64,000 nt of DNA from Sediminicola sp963974715. Lineage in GTDB: Bacteria; Bacteroidota; Bacteroidia; Flavobacteriales; Flavobacteriaceae. How positions within the stretch are numbered: the first letter of the stretch is position 1; every line of letters starts with the position of its first letter. Below the pieces are notes generated by a model, which made no database searches, was not told where the DNA came from, and saw only the letters and a program-made list of their open reading frames with translations. The stretch is taken from positions 124,001-188,000 of the forward strand of contig CAXBDK010000012.1 in NCBI GenBank assembly GCA_963974715.1. Reading direction: 5' to 3'. Shown here one piece after another: positions 45,501-53,065 of the stretch. Made by a program: the position numbers and the translations under genes.

Positions 45501-45577
45501 CCCACCGGGCTCCTTATCCACAGACCAAGGAAATTGGGTTGCCGAGGGGAAGGATGGGAGGCTTGCAAAAAAAATGA
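42509..45577 (+). CDS. DnaE-type DNA polymerase III alpha subunit of a mutagenesis cassette
   Basis: 1022 aa C-family polymerase, shorter than replicative DnaE (about 1160 aa or more) and close to ImuC/DnaE2-type accessory polymerases. An N-terminal PHP domain (LNCHSQHSLRYG, LTDINTG) has lost the first metal-binding His of HxH (Asn here) and the His of TDH (Ile here). The polymerase core has RPPDFDIDWSW with two catalytic aspartates (about residue 343). An OB-like C-terminal domain (about 900-1022) is the part repeated elsewhere in the window. It is co-transcribed with dinB, likely SOS-induced, error-prone synthesis. Confidence 0.92.
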   Translation: MYLNCHSQHSLRYGTIPVKDLVQLGVDNGATAMGLTDINTGTAIYEFVRECTAVGIKPLVGMEFRNGNEPLYIALAMDVSGFGEMNRYLTGHNLSGRPLPPVAPPFKKVFVIYPLAKAPEDLKDNEYIGVAPADINRLVADKWKSRTHKMVVLHPVSFRTKREFNLHRILRAVDGNTLLSKLDPNDHGGPSEQMLPLPQLLDRYRDHPRLIENTQRLIDGCDFRFDFTTPKNKKYYTKDRKGDMALLSSLARHGLIWRYGPNNAQARERMERELKVIDELEFSGYFLITWDIVRYSNSMGFMHIGRGSGANSIVSYCLGITDICPLELDLYFERFLNLNRKRPPDFDIDWSWKERDTILEYIFDRYGRDHVAFCGTIVEFKFRSTVREIGKVFGLPKEELDLLATGAYPESSHSSVSRMVMDYAKMLRGFPNQRSMHSCGILISETPITDYSVLELPPKGFPIVLFDMHVAEDIGFDKFDILSQRGLGHLDECVKLIESNRGERVQIRDTALSKDNAACNRYLQVGRTIGCFYIESPAMRGLLRRLKCDNYRTLVAASSIIRPGVAQSGMMAEYIFRHNYPDRFEYFHPVFEQQLGETYGIMVYQEDVIKIALGYAGVPATDGDILRRAMSGKGRSLEALQKVKDNFFSCCAEKGHPLALSQEIYRQIESFAGYSFCKAHSASYAVESYQSLYLKVHYPVEFMVAVINNQGGFYRTEVYVHEARMSGAVIHCPCVNKSMGDTTLYGRDVYLGLLLLHGLDGKMAVKIVAERKKNGDYESLEDFLDRVPIGIETLQLLICIGAFRFTGMTKNELLVRARLILVNYRPESREPMLLREPVKRYKLPELPRSRFEDAFDEIELLGFPVSCSPFDLLKTNYRGDVMASELVAHHKKQVRMLAYLVSRKQVPTKMGDMFFGTWIDVEGAFFDTAHFADCLRKYPFLGGGCYLLLGTVEVDYHFPTITITKMAKMPFVPDPRYAHEPDASYKAHHRLREDVSSTHRAPYPQTKEIGLPRGRMGGLQKK

Positions 45578-45598
45578 TTTTGGAAGGTCTCGATTTTG

Positions 45599-45693
45599 GC
45601 GTGTCCCGCTCGCCTCAGGCGGGCGGGCCGGGCTTTCGCTACAATTCCTCGGTTCTTCACCCTCCGGGATTTTCGCTCGATCCCTCACCCAGG
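45599..45693. repeat. GC-rich palindromic dispersed repeat, copy 2
   Basis: Starts GCGTGTCCCG, hairpin CGCCTCAGGCGGGCG, then sub-repeats GGGCTTTCGCTACAAT and GGGATTTTCGCTCGAT, ends TCCCTCACCCAGG. It lies 22 bases after the dnaE-like stop. Confidence 0.85.
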
Positions 45694-45859
45694 AGAATAG
45701 GAGTATAATTTAAAGGATGGAAATGATTGCTTGCAATGGAAGTACGGGAGGTCGGCCATTGAGCTTCCCTGGGTTCCAAATATCAAATATTTTGCGTAAA
45801 TTAAAGAAGACGAAAGCTATGGTCAACCTTAAGTTCAATTACTTCGTGGTGCAGAGATC

Positions 45860-46066
45860 ATGCGTAAAATCAGAAATATAGGAAAGACAAGGAGAAATGA
45901 ACCTGTTATGGTCTGGTGGAAAGGCCAAAAAGCGAGGTTGGTGAGATGTACCATTAAGGAGGGCAATTACAGAAACAATGTGGAGGCGGAAATCAAGTAT
46001 CTGGACGGTTCGGAGGCCGTAGCCCCGTTGAAAAAGCTAAAATTCTCAGGTACTAATGAAACCTGA
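45860..46066 (+). CDS. WWKG small protein, copy B
   Basis: 68 aa, six residues longer at the N-terminus than copy A. The core reads VMVWWKGQKARLVRCTIKEG, then YRNNVEAEIKYLDGSEAVAP. About three quarters of residues match copy A, and changes are mostly conservative (I/V, M/L, K/R). Unknown function. Confidence 0.7.
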   Translation: MRKIRNIGKTRRNEPVMVWWKGQKARLVRCTIKEGNYRNNVEAEIKYLDGSEAVAPLKKLKFSGTNET

Positions 46067-46319
46067 ATCGTGATTGTCCAGTAAGTAAAAGGGTCTTCAA
46101 GGTAAGACTCGGAAGATTAAACTGTTTTGTGTGCAGGTTCTACCCGCATTTGCACGCACATTCCCAAAAATACACAACTTCCCAATTTGGATTCGTAAGG
46201 GGAGAATATAGTATAGAATTGATTTTTAGAAAATTAAGTAAATCTTCTGACCGAGTGGGATGATCTGGCATATTTATTTCAATATACCTATCAAGTTTAA
46301 CCATATAAAATTTCACATC

Positions 46320-46631
46320 ATGAAAAAGATATTATTTGTAGCCGCAATGGCATTGGGAAGCATGACAGCATTTGCACAGGAAACAGGGGTACCACAGGAC
46401 GATGCCACACAGGCCACTACCCAAGAGGCGACCCAAGACAATTTTACAGAGATAGAATCCAGTGAACTGCCAGAGGCCATTACCGCTGCGGTATCACAGA
46501 ACTATCCAACCGCCACTATCAATAAGGCGAGTGTAAACGAGGCCGAGCAGTACAAATTGGAAGTTGCGTTGGAAGATGGTACCCAAGGTGTATTGTATGC
46601 CGATAAAGACGGGAAGTGGATCGATATGTAA
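46320..46631 (+). CDS. secreted PepSY-like protein, copy B
   Basis: 103 aa with signal peptide MKKILFVAAMALGSMTAFAQ and the PepSY-like domain. It differs from copy A only at Ala/Met in the signal, Ala/Val and Ala/Thr in the linker and Asn/Lys near the end. The 5' region (46067-46319) is conserved with copy A, including a TGCACGCACATTCCC stretch, so control is probably shared. Confidence 0.82.
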   Translation: MKKILFVAAMALGSMTAFAQETGVPQDDATQATTQEATQDNFTEIESSELPEAITAAVSQNYPTATINKASVNEAEQYKLEVALEDGTQGVLYADKDGKWIDM

Positions 46632-46653
46632 TCCATACCCTCAACCTAAAAAA

Positions 46654-46677
46654 AGACCGCACTAGCGGTCTTTTTTT
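46654..46677 (+). terminator. terminator after PepSY-like copy B
   Basis: Perfect AGACCGC-ACTA-GCGGTCT stem-loop followed by T7. The matching copy at 34979 has one G-T pair. Confidence 0.88.
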
Positions 46678-46710
46678 GTGGGTAGACTTTCCAAACCATA
46701 GAAGTGCCAA

Positions 46711-46983
46711 GGGGAAGGGAGGCCATAACGGGGAGGCATCCCGATTTGGCTAATAGAGGCTGATATCCTCAGGAGCTTCTTGAAACACTACTTAAACCCC
46801 TAATGAGCAATAAAGAACACATTAGATTTTTGTTCGTTATGAAATTAGCCCAAGGATTTTTCGGATGGCAGGGAGACCTCAAAGTTGTAAATGGATTTAC
46901 AAATAATACTGTGCCCAATCTTCAGAACATGAAAAAGGAATGGGAGCATTTTTCAGGATTCAACGAAAATGAGCCTTACTTGT
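46711..46983. other. boundary between repeat copy B and the nos island
   Basis: No secure gene. A 74-codon plus-strand frame (46803-47027) exists but has no recognisable motif and overlaps the next gene antisense. Confidence 0.45.
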
Positions 46984-47340
46984 TTAGAAAAAATATGCGA
47001 AATGGAGCAGAATTACCAAGGTGCTGAAAACAACGCTTAAGATCAACAGGTTGAATGTAGTCAAAGATTTTAATTGGGCCAATACAGCACCATTGAACGC
47101 CATACATAAAATGGTCACCAGAAAAAGCAATGTCATTTTAATGGACATGGTCATTTCCCCTATTAAAAGAACCATCGCTGCCACCGAGCCCAAACAGCTT
47201 TGACCTATAATAGCAATGGAGGAATAGCCCATCTGTCCTTTCTTGAACTCCCCGGACAGGCGTTTGTGAAGGCTGGAGATAAAAAATTTTTTTTCTTTAT
47301 TTCCAAAAAGGGTCTTCGGTAGTGTCATTGAATTTTTCAT
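46984..47340 (-). CDS. hypothetical membrane protein in the nitrosative-stress operon
   Basis: 118 aa with three hydrophobic segments (about residues 42-60, 68-85 and 93-114) and a polar basic N-terminus. It overlaps the end of the hemerythrin gene by about 40 bp, so it is translationally coupled. It lacks cysteine or histidine motifs that would point to a metal role. Unknown function. Confidence 0.6.
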   Translation of the reverse strand: MKNSMTLPKTLFGNKEKKFFISSLHKRLSGEFKKGQMGYSSIAIIGQSCLGSVAAMVLLIGEMTMSIKMTLLFLVTILCMAFNGAVLAQLKSLTTFNLLILSVVFSTLVILLHFAYFF

Positions 47341-47755
47341 TATTATGGTGTTTTGTTATGATATTTAATTGTGCATCATTGGCCAATCGCTGGATTCCAT
47401 TGAAAAGTTGGCGTTCCTCAAACCGTATGTGCTGTTCCAGTTCTTCTTCGATCTGTCCCAAGGTTTTTATACCATGATCTGTTGAAGTGAACAATCTTGT
47501 CAATCTTCGATGGTCGGCAAGAGCCTTTTTCACCCATGGATGATCATGGCCCATTATGGGGAAGATGTAGTTTTCCTCCAACTTGAAATGGGCGCACAGA
47601 TAGGCATCGTAAAACCAGTCCACATAAGATTTTATTCGCTCGGGTGAAATCTTTTTCGCAAGCCCGGTACGTATTTTCCAACAAAGGAGCAGGCCATGGT
47701 GATGTTCACGGCTTACTCCCTGAATGGCCATGTGTCTTTTTATCGGGGTACCCAT
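47297..47755 (-). CDS. hemerythrin-like domain protein
   Basis: 152 aa from the ATG at 47755 (MGTPIKRHMAI); the longer open frame would overlap ric. Four-helix hemerythrin ligands are visible: REHHHGLLLCW, AHFKLEENYIFP, ADHRRL and QHIRFEERQLF. A di-iron site able to bind O2 or NO is expected. It starts 8 bp after ric. Confidence 0.85.
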   Translation of the reverse strand: MGTPIKRHMAIQGVSREHHHGLLLCWKIRTGLAKKISPERIKSYVDWFYDAYLCAHFKLEENYIFPIMGHDHPWVKKALADHRRLTRLFTSTDHGIKTLGQIEEELEQHIRFEERQLFNGIQRLANDAQLNIITKHHNNEKFNDTTEDPFWK

Positions 47756-47762
47756 ATTGGTC

Positions 47763-48491
47763 TCAGTTATTGAACAGTTTGTTTTCCAATAGTTCCGCTT
47801 TGGGGAACAGGATGTTGTTCTCCAAATGGATATGGCTGTGCAGATCTTCTTCAAATTCCCGTAAGAGGGAGAAGGTGACCTTATAAGTTGTACAAGCTTC
47901 CGAGGGGGGCGTATAATCATTGCTCAGGTCCGCAATTTTACGGAACCGCTCCCCTTCATTGTCATGCTCTTTCATCATCATTTGGATAGGGTTCCGAACC
48001 GTTCCAAAATGAGGTCGTTCCAAGGGTTTGTCATGCTGGGTACCATCCACCATTTTACGTATCCAGGGGAAGAGCAGCAATTCCTCTTTTTTCATATGCA
48101 TGGACAGTTCCCCTGCTGTGGCGCTGAAGTGGTCAAAAATATCCAATAATTCAGGATGCGCGTTGCCATGTACACTGCACAGTTTGTTCAAATATTCCAT
48201 CAGGAGCGGTATCTGTTCCTCCACATAGCGATGGTGCTTTTTTTCGATGTAGTCCGCCAAAAGGTCCAAAGGCCAGCTTTTGAAATCGGGCTGTTCACCT
48301 TGAACAATTTTTTGCACTTCATCCAGTTCCTCCAACAGGGTTTCCAGATTCAGTCCCTTTTTTTCCGTAACCTCCTGCAGGGTACGATTGCCTTTGCAAC
48401 AAAAGTCGATCTTATGGTTTCTGAATACTTGGGCGGTACGGTAATCCTCTGCAACCATTTGGCCCACTGTTTTTTCCAATGTTTGGTTCAT
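47763..48491 (-). CDS. ric: iron-sulfur cluster repair di-iron protein (RIC/ScdA/YtfE)
   Basis: 242 aa from the ATG at 48491, which leaves room for the promoter at 48524-48531; an ATG at 48515 is possible but nearly leaderless. The N-terminal ScdA_N domain has the FCCKGNRTL motif (about residues 29-37). The C-terminal hemerythrin domain has HHRYVEEQIPLL, HMKKEELLLFP, EHDNEGER and HIHLENNILFP. RIC proteins repair Fe-S clusters after NO or oxidative damage. Confidence 0.93.
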   Translation of the reverse strand: MNQTLEKTVGQMVAEDYRTAQVFRNHKIDFCCKGNRTLQEVTEKKGLNLETLLEELDEVQKIVQGEQPDFKSWPLDLLADYIEKKHHRYVEEQIPLLMEYLNKLCSVHGNAHPELLDIFDHFSATAGELSMHMKKEELLLFPWIRKMVDGTQHDKPLERPHFGTVRNPIQMMMKEHDNEGERFRKIADLSNDYTPPSEACTTYKVTFSLLREFEEDLHSHIHLENNILFPKAELLENKLFNN

Positions 48492-48519
48492 GATATTGAT
48501 TTTTATGTTATGCATTAAT

Positions 48520-48535
48520 CGGACAAAAATATCCG
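48520..48535. promoter_or_regulatory. Rrf2-type operator over the ric promoter
   Basis: CGGACA-AAAA-TATCCG is a near-perfect inverted repeat. It covers the minus-strand -7 box TATTTTTG (48524-48531). The same motif lies over the rrf2 -7 box at 49033-49048. Confidence 0.68.
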
Positions 48536-48554
48536 AAATAAGGTTAAATTTTTT

Positions 48555-48989
48555 TTATCGTTTCAAATAGGTCAGGCCCACTTCCAATCCCATGGCCAGT
48601 TCGTACAAACTGGTACGCTCTAACATTTTCCTCAAATCGTTCCTGATGTCCACAAACTTATCGTGCAAAGGGCAGGGTTTGTTGGCGTTACATTCCTTCA
48701 GCCCAAGACCGCAGCCCATATAGATGCCATCTCCATCGATGGCATGGACAATCATGCCCAATTTTACGGTGTCCATGTCGTTGCGTTCAATTTCAAACCC
48801 ACCAGATGGTCCTTTTACCGAATGGATGATCTTGTTTTTTGAGAGCTGTTGTAGAATTTTGGCAGTGAACGCAATGGGAGAATCGATATCTTCGGCAATT
48901 TCGGTCACATTGACCCGTCTTCCATTCAAGGATTGCAGCGCAATATAGACCGCTGCCCTAATTCCATACTCACAGGCTTTTGAAAACAT
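48555..48989 (-). CDS. Rrf2-family regulator (NsrR/IscR-like)
   Basis: 144 aa winged-helix regulator. The HTH region is VNVTEIAEDIDSPIAFTAKILQQLSK. Cysteines in GCGLGLKECNANKPCPLHD form a C-x6-C-x5-C set, suitable to hold an Fe-S cluster as in NsrR or IscR. It lies directly upstream of ric, and both promoters share a palindrome, so autorepression and NO-induced release are likely. Confidence 0.92.
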   Translation of the reverse strand: MFSKACEYGIRAAVYIALQSLNGRRVNVTEIAEDIDSPIAFTAKILQQLSKNKIIHSVKGPSGGFEIERNDMDTVKLGMIVHAIDGDGIYMGCGLGLKECNANKPCPLHDKFVDIRNDLRKMLERTSLYELAMGLEVGLTYLKR

Positions 48990-49032
48990 TTTGTGAATTT
49001 ATACAATGTAAAGATACTTAAAAAACTTAATT

Positions 49033-49048
49033 CGGACAAAATTATCCT
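49033..49048. promoter_or_regulatory. Rrf2-type operator over the rrf2 promoter
   Basis: CGGACA-AAAT-TATCCT overlaps the minus-strand -7 box TAATTTTG (49037-49044), about 44 bases before the rrf2 ATG. It matches the site in front of ric. Confidence 0.65.
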
Positions 49049-49109
49049 TTATTATTTACGAGGTTTATTTCTGACCACTCAGGATTGGGTTACAGGGTCC
49101 ATGGAAAAT

Positions 49110-50312
49110 CTATTTCGGGACACGGTTGTGAAGATACATGGCTAAAATACCGATCGGGATGAGCAGACTGGCCATGGCCAAAAGTTTTGCGTGTCCCTCA
49201 AAGATCCTCACCTCTTGCCAAGCAGCAAGCCCTTTGTAAAAAATAAGGAATTCAGTGATAAGAAACCCCGAAAAATACCCAAGATAGGCCTTTCCCGTTA
49301 GTCGCAACAGGCCGAAAAGGGACATCAGGAAAAATCGTCCGATACTGATGACCCCCAAAAAGGTCATATGCAGATAGCCTATTGTAAGGTCTAGGTAAAT
49401 GGTCGCCATGTTGGCAAAATATGGAAGGGAAATCAACAGTTGCAATGCCATTTTAGCCAATCCCAACATAACCACCGTCCCGAGAAGCAGGTACTGCATT
49501 TTTGAAAGGGACAGCCTTACGACACCATTTTTGGAAATGGTCCCTAAGAGCACAAAGGCATAGAGCTGCACCACGGCGCCGATTCCGGCAATCATATATA
49601 TCAATGTAGAAGGTTGCGTCCAAAGAACGGACAAGAAAAAGGTGAGCACAACACCTATGTTAAGCAGCCAAAAAAAATATTTGAATTTTTTTTGGGGAAC
49701 AACCATACCATTTTGTTCGAGGGCAAATAAAAATAACCCTGTCAAAGCCAAGATCATCCAGCCGTTGTACTGAAAATGAAGGTAAAAATAGATTGCCAGT
49801 CGATACCAGATGGATTGAGCACCGACACTGTTCATGATAGCACCCAAGGCCCATGGCCCCACACTGGAGATGACCATATACCACAGTGCGGCCTTTATAC
49901 ATAGCAGAGACCTACTGTGCCTGTATTGTGGATCGATGCTTTTGAGGAAATGATGGAAAAATACGTAGGACATGATCAAAAAAAGGGTGGAAAAGATAAT
50001 GGAGAAGAGGGCATATCCTTGAAAAGGGAAGGTAAATAACATGCCGATCAAAGTGCCTTGGGTACACCAAAAAACGCGTTTGTAACTTATACTGGCAGTA
50101 TCCTTATCCGTAAAACAATAATGCAGCAAAGTGGTCAGAGCCACATATGCCCATCCAAGCAATGCAATGTGTGAATGGGCATGGACAACAAACCTGTAGT
50201 TCAAATTAAAGGAGAAAGTAGGGTAGGAGCGTAGCAGCACGCCCAATAGGGCAGCCACAAGAAAGTAGACGATGGCAATTAAGCTATGCGATTGGTACAA
50301 TTTATGTTTCAT
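49110..50312 (-). CDS. heme-copper-oxidase subunit I-like membrane protein
   Basis: 400 aa with about 12 membrane helices. VVHAHSHIALLGWAYVALTTLLHY near the N-terminus resembles helix II of heme-copper oxidases (heme ligand His), and YLHMTFLGVISIGRF resembles helix X. The His-His pair and the second His of the HxH motif are not seen, so it is probably not a standard oxidase or NO reductase. Related proteins accompany nos genes in Bacteroidota. It lies 17 bp after nosY. Confidence 0.72.
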   Translation of the reverse strand: MKHKLYQSHSLIAIVYFLVAALLGVLLRSYPTFSFNLNYRFVVHAHSHIALLGWAYVALTTLLHYCFTDKDTASISYKRVFWCTQGTLIGMLFTFPFQGYALFSIIFSTLFLIMSYVFFHHFLKSIDPQYRHSRSLLCIKAALWYMVISSVGPWALGAIMNSVGAQSIWYRLAIYFYLHFQYNGWMILALTGLFLFALEQNGMVVPQKKFKYFFWLLNIGVVLTFFLSVLWTQPSTLIYMIAGIGAVVQLYAFVLLGTISKNGVVRLSLSKMQYLLLGTVVMLGLAKMALQLLISLPYFANMATIYLDLTIGYLHMTFLGVISIGRFFLMSLFGLLRLTGKAYLGYFSGFLITEFLIFYKGLAAWQEVRIFEGHAKLLAMASLLIPIGILAMYLHNRVPK

Positions 50313-50329
50313 CTTTACTCCGTTCCTGA

Positions 50330-51112
50330 TCAGAAATCTTTTTTTCTTGCCTTATGGTCCAACGCCAAGATAGGCAGGATGGTCCATAATATAAGTATCG
50401 CTATGGAAATTAGAAAACCTATATCGGTCCCAAAAAACTTTTTAAAAATGGCTCCCGTATACCCCAGAAGTGCCGAGATATCCAATTTAAGGAGAATCAA
50501 TATGCGGGAAAGATCAATTGGATTTAGCGCAGTGGCCACCAAGGAAAAGGTATCCAGCGGATACTCCTCAAACACAATAAGTGACATTAGGAACAGTCCA
50601 TCATATACTACGGCCAAGAAAAGCCAAAGCAATACGGCGTAGCCGAACCCTTTGATCTTGTTCTCGTTGAATATGGCAATGACAAAGGAAAGCCCCACAA
50701 AGATCAGGGTCAAAAAAGCTCCGGTCACCAGCAATAGGGAAAAGTCAAAGATGGCATTGCTCCTAAATAGTCCGTAAAGGACAAAGGGAATGCCCAAGCC
50801 CAGCACAAGGCTCAGGGTCAGCGAACCGGCCACACCAAAATACTGTCCCAAAAAAATGGAACTTCGCTTAATAGGCTGTGCCAATAGGAGTTCTGTAAAT
50901 TCCCGGGAATTGTAATAGTACATCACCCCGAAAATCGTGCCTATCAGCGGAACCAGCACTATGATGACGTTCATGAGGGTGATGACGGCCTTGGAAACAT
51001 CGTTGTTCAGGAACAACAGTACAAACCCAAACGCAAGGTAAAACAGAAAATACACGTAGCTCCAACGGCTGCGGATAAGGTCATAAAAACTGTATTTAAG
51101 AATCTTTAGCAT
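50330..51112 (-). CDS. nosY: NosY-type ABC transporter permease
   Basis: 260 aa with six membrane helices and the YYNSREFTELLLAQPIKRSSIFLGQY motif characteristic of NosY. With NosF and NosD it forms the transporter-like complex needed for maturation of the copper centres of N2O reductase. It overlaps nosF by 17 bp. Confidence 0.92.
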   Translation of the reverse strand: MLKILKYSFYDLIRSRWSYVYFLFYLAFGFVLLFLNNDVSKAVITLMNVIIVLVPLIGTIFGVMYYYNSREFTELLLAQPIKRSSIFLGQYFGVAGSLTLSLVLGLGIPFVLYGLFRSNAIFDFSLLLVTGAFLTLIFVGLSFVIAIFNENKIKGFGYAVLLWLFLAVVYDGLFLMSLIVFEEYPLDTFSLVATALNPIDLSRILILLKLDISALLGYTGAIFKKFFGTDIGFLISIAILILWTILPILALDHKARKKDF

Positions 51113-51818
51113 GGCTTCCCGTGGTTGTTATGGCCGCAATGGCGTGTTCAAAATTGGTTTGTCCCGTTTGTTCCATAAGTGCTCCTACGCTTCCTTTAAA
51201 ATAGACATTACCTTCCAAAAGGTAGAGGATTTCATCGGCCATTTCCTCCACAAATTGCATGATGTGCGAGGTGATCAAAATGGTCTTGCCACGTGCTTTT
51301 TCTTGATGGATCAGTTCCTTTAAACAGATCATGGCCTTGGGATCTAGTCCTGTAGTCGGTTCATCAAGGATGATCAAGGGGGTATCGAACATAAAGGTCA
51401 GGACAATGTTCACCTTCTGTTTGGTACCGCCGGAGAGAGAGGACAATTTTTTGTTCAGATATGTTTTAAGGCCAAAAAGCTCTATGAGCTCTTGCTCGGT
51501 ACTGGGACTGTTACGAAGGTCCTTGATCATATGTATCAATTCCTTCACCTTGATGTTTGGGGGAAAGTTGGCAATCTGGGGGAGGTAATCTATTTTCTTG
51601 CGATACTTCCAATCTTTTTTAATGGAACGTTCCATCACATGGATCTGGCCCTTATCGGGAATCACCATGCCCAGAATACTCTTGATCAATGTGGTCTTGC
51701 CAGAACCGTTGGGACCGAGGACGGCATAGATCCTGCTGTTGGCTATCTCCAGGTCAATTCCCTTCAATACTTGGTTCTTGCCAAATTGTTTGTGAAGGTT
51801 GCTTATTTGTATCGTCAT
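51096..51818 (-). CDS. nosF: NosF-type ABC transporter ATPase
   Basis: 240 aa. Walker A GPNGSGKTTL (about residue 34), signature LSGGTKQKV, Walker B LIILDEPTTGLD. It is the ATP-binding partner of NosY. It overlaps nosD by 4 bp. Confidence 0.93.
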   Translation of the reverse strand: MTIQISNLHKQFGKNQVLKGIDLEIANSRIYAVLGPNGSGKTTLIKSILGMVIPDKGQIHVMERSIKKDWKYRKKIDYLPQIANFPPNIKVKELIHMIKDLRNSPSTEQELIELFGLKTYLNKKLSSLSGGTKQKVNIVLTFMFDTPLIILDEPTTGLDPKAMICLKELIHQEKARGKTILITSHIMQFVEEMADEILYLLEGNVYFKGSVGALMEQTGQTNFEHAIAAITTTGSHAKDS

Positions 51819-53065
51819 GGTCGTATTTGCATTAAGGGTCGGGCATCTTTTAAGTTATCGGGCGTAAAAACGGGGGAGACCCGCTCGGAAAAATCAATAA
51901 TATCCATGAACAGGCTCCGCAACAGCACAATGGTTTCAGGAGTGCGATTTACCACATAGGAAAATAACTTGACAGGACGATAGGGCACATCGCCAATTCC
52001 ATCCTTGTCCAGATCGTAACCGGTATAACTGCTCCAAAAATTCCCCTTGAATACATTCTCGTTCAATTTACTGTTGTAGGAGATGTCAAAGGAGTTGTAC
52101 AAAAAATTATTGCCCTTGAAACTATTGGTATAGCAGGCCCCAATGACCCTAATGGCCCAACCGTTCCCCACAAAGTCGTTATTGGTGTACTTGATCCGGT
52201 TGGATCCATCGATATTGATACCGATGGTGTTTTCTTCAAAAATATTGCCGACAATTTCCGCATCGGTAATCTCTTTCAGCAACATGCCATAGGATGAAGT
52301 TCCCCAATTTTTTCGGAAGATATTGTCCTTCATGATGATGAACTTGGAGAACATGACCGCAACACCGGCCCCATTATTTTCAAAAGTGTTATGGGTATAG
52401 ACATCATTATCGGAAAACATAAAATGCAATCCGTACCGGAGATTCCGAGTACTTACGTTCTCCGTGATGGTGATTTGGTCGGAAAATTCGAGATAGATAC
52501 CGTCCCTGGTGCCCTGAACATGGTTTTTGCTCACTTCTATATCCGAGGAATACCACAATTGGATACCATTCCCCGAGTTGTACTCGTCCTTGGCATCCCC
52601 GATGATCCTATTGTGGTACACCTTGCCATGTGAGGATTTTTCCAGATAGATTCCAAAGAACAATTTTTCAAGCACCATATTTTGGATGAGAAAATTTCTG
52701 CTCCGCACTACCCTTATGGCAGCATTGTCCTTTGTATAGCTGACCCCTACATTAATGATGAACAACCCGTCCAATGTAACATTGTCCGATGTAACCCTAA
52801 AGATCTCCCCTTTTTTTTCGCCATCAACAATGGGATAATCGATACCTTTAATGGTCAATGGTTTGTCCACTAAGATCTCAAATTCCCTGTAGGTAGCTTT
52901 TTGGATCAATAAGGTGTCGTTGGCATTGGCAAGAGTTATGGTCTTTTTGATCGAACTGTGCTCGCAGTCCGGGCATACCATCCAAGTTTTTCCTTGGACG
53001 ATCTGCACGACCATTAACAGCATGCATCCTAAAATAAAATCCATATTTGTTTTGTAGATTATCAT
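51815..53065 (-). CDS. nosD: NosD periplasmic copper-maturation protein
   Basis: 416 aa with an N-terminal signal sequence. Repeated beta-helix (CASH-type) turns run through the protein (GIYLEFSDQITITENV, NTIGINIDGSNRIKYTNNDF-like units). The C-terminus has FWSSYTGYDLDKDGIGDVPYRP, a NosD hallmark. It works with NosF and NosY. Its start overlaps the CopD-like gene as ATGA. Confidence 0.94.
   Translation of the reverse strand: MIIYKTNMDFILGCMLLMVVQIVQGKTWMVCPDCEHSSIKKTITLANANDTLLIQKATYREFEILVDKPLTIKGIDYPIVDGEKKGEIFRVTSDNVTLDGLFIINVGVSYTKDNAAIRVVRSRNFLIQNMVLEKLFFGIYLEKSSHGKVYHNRIIGDAKDEYNSGNGIQLWYSSDIEVSKNHVQGTRDGIYLEFSDQITITENVSTRNLRYGLHFMFSDNDVYTHNTFENNGAGVAVMFSKFIIMKDNIFRKNWGTSSYGMLLKEITDAEIVGNIFEENTIGINIDGSNRIKYTNNDFVGNGWAIRVIGACYTNSFKGNNFLYNSFDISYNSKLNENVFKGNFWSSYTGYDLDKDGIGDVPYRPVKLFSYVVNRTPETIVLLRSLFMDIIDFSERVSPVFTPDNLKDARPLMQIRP

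Larger units (their letters stand above)
45590..46710 (+). repeat. 1.1-kb direct repeat, copy B
   Basis: Second copy of the segment at 33905-35035, in the same orientation, starting right after the dnaE-like stop codon. Content and order are the same: GC-rich repeat, WWKG gene, conserved leader, PepSY-like gene, terminator. Together the two copies bracket about 10.5 kb carrying SRAP, the SDR modules and the lexA/dinB/dnaE cassette. Confidence 0.9.

Noticed and set aside
46803..47027. 74-codon plus-strand frame
   Set aside because: No motif, no promoter, and its end overlaps the membrane protein gene antisense.
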